Shown here: one piece after another, positions 5,617 to 7,532 of the stretch | Numbering within the stretch: position 1 is the stretch's first letter | Layout: each line of letters begins with the position of its first letter | Assembly (NCBI GenBank): GCA_020443005.1 | Contig: JAGRJA010000310.1 | Coordinates: 1 to 7,532 of the forward strand | Length of the DNA: 7,532 bases | Origin: Pseudomonadales bacterium | GTDB lineage: Bacteria; Pseudomonadota; Gammaproteobacteria; Pseudomonadales; UBA7239 | Direction of reading: 5' to 3' | Position numbers and translations under genes: made by a program | The notes under the pieces: generated by a model | Databases searched by the model: none | What the model saw: the letters and a program-made list of their open reading frames with translations, nothing else | What the model was told of the DNA's origin: nothing

Positions 5617-6582
5617 TTATTGCAGATAATACAACACAGACAATACGGCAAGCAGCAGAAAAAAGCCCACCAGCAATGCCCGGTCGAGTAACTGCAGGCT
5701 GCGTTGTATGTCGATTGAAAACGGGGCGCGGCCCTGACCCAGTAGTGGTCTGTCGGATATGATGTTGTCATAACAGGCCCTGCCACCCAGGCGTATGCCC
5801 AGTGCACCGGCACCTGCCGCCATCACCGGACCGGCATTGGGGCTTTTCCAGTTGGCGCCCTGTTGTTGCCAGCAGTGCAACGCATTGCCGGTGTTACCTG
5901 CCAGTGCATAACACAGCGCACAGCAGCGTGCGGGAAGCAGGTTGAGCAAATCATCCAGTCGGGCAGCTGCCCAGCCGAACTGCTCAAAACGCGGATTGCG
6001 ATAACCCCACATCGCATCAAGGGTATTGACCAGCCGGTAAGCAATTGCCGCCAGTGGGCCGCCAATCACAAACCAGAAAACCGGAGCGAAAACGGCATCG
6101 CTGCCATTTTCAAGCACGGACTCTACACAGGCCGTGGCGATGGCTTCTTCATCCAGCGTTGCTGTATCGCGACTGACGATCATGGCAGTGGCCTCACGCG
6201 CCAACGCAAGTTGTGCGGCCTCCAGTGGGTCGCGGATGGCAAGCGCATGTTGTCTCAGGCTTTGGCGGCCGATTGAAAAATACAGCAGGCATATGCCAGC
6301 CAGAAAAGCGGCAAGACTGTTGTCGATTGCATTCAATAAAAGGAACAAGACAAGTAATGGCAGAACGAGGGTTAGCAAGAGCGCCAGCAGCCCCGTGAAC
6401 TTCGAGCTTGTCGCCGGGGAGTGATTGAGGCGCTTTTCGATCGCACCCGCCCAATGACCGAAAGCCCGCAGCGGGTGGAGGTGGTTGGGCAATTCGCCGA
6501 AAACACGGTCAAGCGCAAACGCCCCAATAATGGTAAATGCAACCGACCAGGGCCAGGACAAGAGGGTAAGGCTTTCAGCCAT
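5617..6582 (-). CDS. cbiB: Adenosylcobinamide-phosphate synthase CbiB (CobD)
   Basis: CbiB is the membrane protein that attaches (R)-1-aminopropan-2-ol or its O-phosphate to the f-propionate of adenosylcobyric acid, forming adenosylcobinamide (phosphate). In Pseudomonas nomenclature it is CobD. The 321 residues match the family length. Recognisable blocks are LDRVFGELP with HPLRAFG (24-42), SRD (137-139), ESVLENGSDAVFAPVFW (154-170), NTLDAMWGY (186-194), ARLDDLLNLLPAR (207-219) and SPNAGPVMAAGAGALGIRLGG (247-267). Hydrophobic segments lie near 12-24, 64-84, 90-104, 164-182 and the C-terminus. Its start overlaps the end of cobU by eight bases, indicating translational coupling; the ribosome site lies inside cobU and is weak. 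The first block has GEL where many members have GDP, a mild variant. Confidence 0.95.
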   Translation of the reverse strand: MAESLTLLSWPWSVAFTIIGAFALDRVFGELPNHLHPLRAFGHWAGAIEKRLNHSPATSSKFTGLLALLLTLVLPLLVLFLLLNAIDNSLAAFLAGICLLYFSIGRQSLRQHALAIRDPLEAAQLALAREATAMIVSRDTATLDEEAIATACVESVLENGSDAVFAPVFWFVIGGPLAAIAYRLVNTLDAMWGYRNPRFEQFGWAAARLDDLLNLLPARCCALCYALAGNTGNALHCWQQQGANWKSPNAGPVMAAGAGALGIRLGGRACYDNIISDRPLLGQGRAPFSIDIQRSLQLLDRALLVGFFLLLAVLSVLYYLQ

Positions 6583-7096
6583 GAACAGGCTTCAGTTTTT
6601 GCGCAATGCCGGCAACCACAAAATACACCTCATCACAGCGTGCGGCGATGGCCTGGTGCAGACGGCCACTTTCATCGACAAAACGCCGGGAAACCGGATC
6701 GGCAGCCACCAGCCCCATGCCGACCTCGTTACTGACAAAAATGATATCGCCCTCAAGGCTCTCCAGTTGTGCCAACAGTTTGCCGGTTTCCTGCTCCAGC
6801 AGTGCCGGATTCTCATTCAGTAACAGATTGGTAAGCCATAAAGTCAGGCAGTCCACCAGAATGCATTTGTCGGCAGCGGCGTGTTGTTGCAGTGCGGTGA
6901 CAAGCTTCAGCGGTTCCTCAACCAGTATCCAGTCATCATCGCGCTGTTGCTGGTGATGGCTGATACGATCGCGCATCTCCTGATCACCTGCCGTGGCGGT
7001 GGCGATATAAATGCGCTGCTTGCCAGAAGCTGTCGCAAGCCGCTCAGCAAAAGCACTTTTGCCGCTGCGGGCTCCACCGAGGATAAGGGAAAGCAT
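6575..7096 (-). CDS. cobU: Adenosylcobinamide kinase/guanylyltransferase CobU (CobP)
   Basis: CobU is a bifunctional cytoplasmic enzyme that phosphorylates adenosylcobinamide and then transfers GMP to make adenosylcobinamide-GDP, the substrate of CobS. The 173-residue protein has the P-loop GGARSGKS (7-14), YIATATAGD (30-38), RISHHQQQR (44-52) with the histidine pair that includes the guanylylated His of the Salmonella enzyme (His46 there), a VDCLTLWLTN block, and SNEVGMGLV, all diagnostic. ATG 7096 lies two bases after the ettA stop codon, and the 3' end overlaps cbiB by eight bases. The three genes therefore read as one tightly packed transcript. The ribosome site is weak (GAAG within the end of ettA), so expression probably depends on coupling to ettA translation. 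Confidence 0.95.
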   Translation of the reverse strand: MLSLILGGARSGKSAFAERLATASGKQRIYIATATAGDQEMRDRISHHQQQRDDDWILVEEPLKLVTALQQHAAADKCILVDCLTLWLTNLLLNENPALLEQETGKLLAQLESLEGDIIFVSNEVGMGLVAADPVSRRFVDESGRLHQAIAARCDEVYFVVAGIAQKLKPVHG

Positions 7097-7098
7097 CG

Positions 7099-7532
7099 CT
7101 ACTTCAACCGGCGATATTTCACTCGCGTGGGCCGTACATCACCCAGCCGCTTCTTGCGGTCTTCCTCGTACTCGCTGTAGGGGCCTTCAAAGAAAACGGC
7201 CTGGCTCTCACCTTCAAAAGCGAGGGTGTGGGTTGAAACCCGATCGAGGAACCAGCGGTCGTGCGAGATCACCAGAATCGTACCTGGAAAATTAAGGATG
7301 GCCTCTTCCAGTGCGCGCAGGGTTTCGACATCGAGATCGTTGGTCGGTTCATCGAGCAGCAGTACATTGGCGCCCTGTTTCAGCAACTTGGCCAGATGCA
7401 GGCGGTTGCGCTCACCGCCGGATAAATCGCCAACGCGTTTTTGCTGGTCGTTGCCCTTGAAATTGAAGCGACCGATATAGGCACGGGAAGGCACCTCGTA
7501 GGAGCCGACCTTGAGAATATCCAGCCCGTCGG
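7099..7532 (-). CDS. ettA: EttA, energy-dependent translational throttle ABC-F ATPase (3' part)
   Basis: The C-terminal 143 residues of an ABC-F protein are visible; the start lies beyond the right edge. EttA binds the ribosomal E site and gates entry into elongation according to ATP/ADP ratio. The visible part covers most of the second nucleotide-binding domain: AYIGRFNFKG and DQQKRVG, the signature LSGGERNRLHL, Walker B LLLDEPTNDLD, the H-loop ISHDRWFLDR, and the C-terminal EGPYSEYEEDRKK and RVKYRRLK. The RFNFKG-DQQ stretch and the short basic tail with no long coiled-coil extension match EttA rather than Uup or YheS. The frame is open to the edge, so the GTG at 7494 is internal and not a start. 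The stop is TAG at 7099-7101, two bases before cobU. Confidence 0.93.
   Translation of the reverse strand, partial: DGLDILKVGSYEVPSRAYIGRFNFKGNDQQKRVGDLSGGERNRLHLAKLLKQGANVLLLDEPTNDLDVETLRALEEAILNFPGTILVISHDRWFLDRVSTHTLAFEGESQAVFFEGPYSEYEEDRKKRLGDVRPTRVKYRRLK

Overview
The window looks like ordinary chromosomal sequence from a free-living Gram-negative proteobacterium, most likely a gammaproteobacterium. The reasons are a lipoprotein signal peptide, an EttA-type ABC-F ATPase, a DUF1653 protein, the cobU/cbiB/cobO set, and gammaproteobacterial-style Shine-Dalgarno sites. Base composition looks moderate by eye. I see no insertion sequence, phage gene, CRISPR array, tRNA, rRNA or recognisable defence system.

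Left half (1-4327): the last codons of a plus-strand gene (1-102) converge on a minus-strand MaoC-type hot-dog dehydratase (114-569). A 227-base divergent spacer (570-796) is unusually rich in short inverted repeats. Four plus-strand genes follow: a small VOC/glyoxalase-fold protein (797-1198), an unrecognised integral membrane protein (1239-1694), a compact membrane fatty-acid desaturase with all three histidine boxes (1772-2551), and a large type-B carboxylesterase lipoprotein with an intact Ser-Glu-His triad (2741-4327). Several of these act on acyl chains or esters (hydratase, desaturase, esterase). They do not form one obvious pathway, because spacers with promoter-like and hairpin sequences separate them.

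Right half (4397-7532, all minus strand): reading in the direction of transcription, the 3' end of ettA (off the right edge) is followed 2 bases later by cobU, which overlaps cbiB by 8 bases. After a 147-base CA-rich leader comes cobO (btuR type), and after another 224-base spacer a DUF1653 gene. CobO adenosylates the corrinoid, CbiB attaches the aminopropanol arm, and CobU phosphorylates and guanylylates adenosylcobinamide. Together they carry a corrinoid to adenosylcobinamide-GDP, so this is the late (nucleotide-loop) part of B12 biosynthesis or salvage. CobS, CobT and CobC are not in the window, and no cobalamin riboswitch was found in it.

I found no convincing new multi-gene system. The best leads are the inverted-repeat-dense spacer at 590-750, the VOC protein lacking usual metal ligands, the unrecognised membrane protein beside it, the tight ettA-cobU junction, and the separately led cobO gene.
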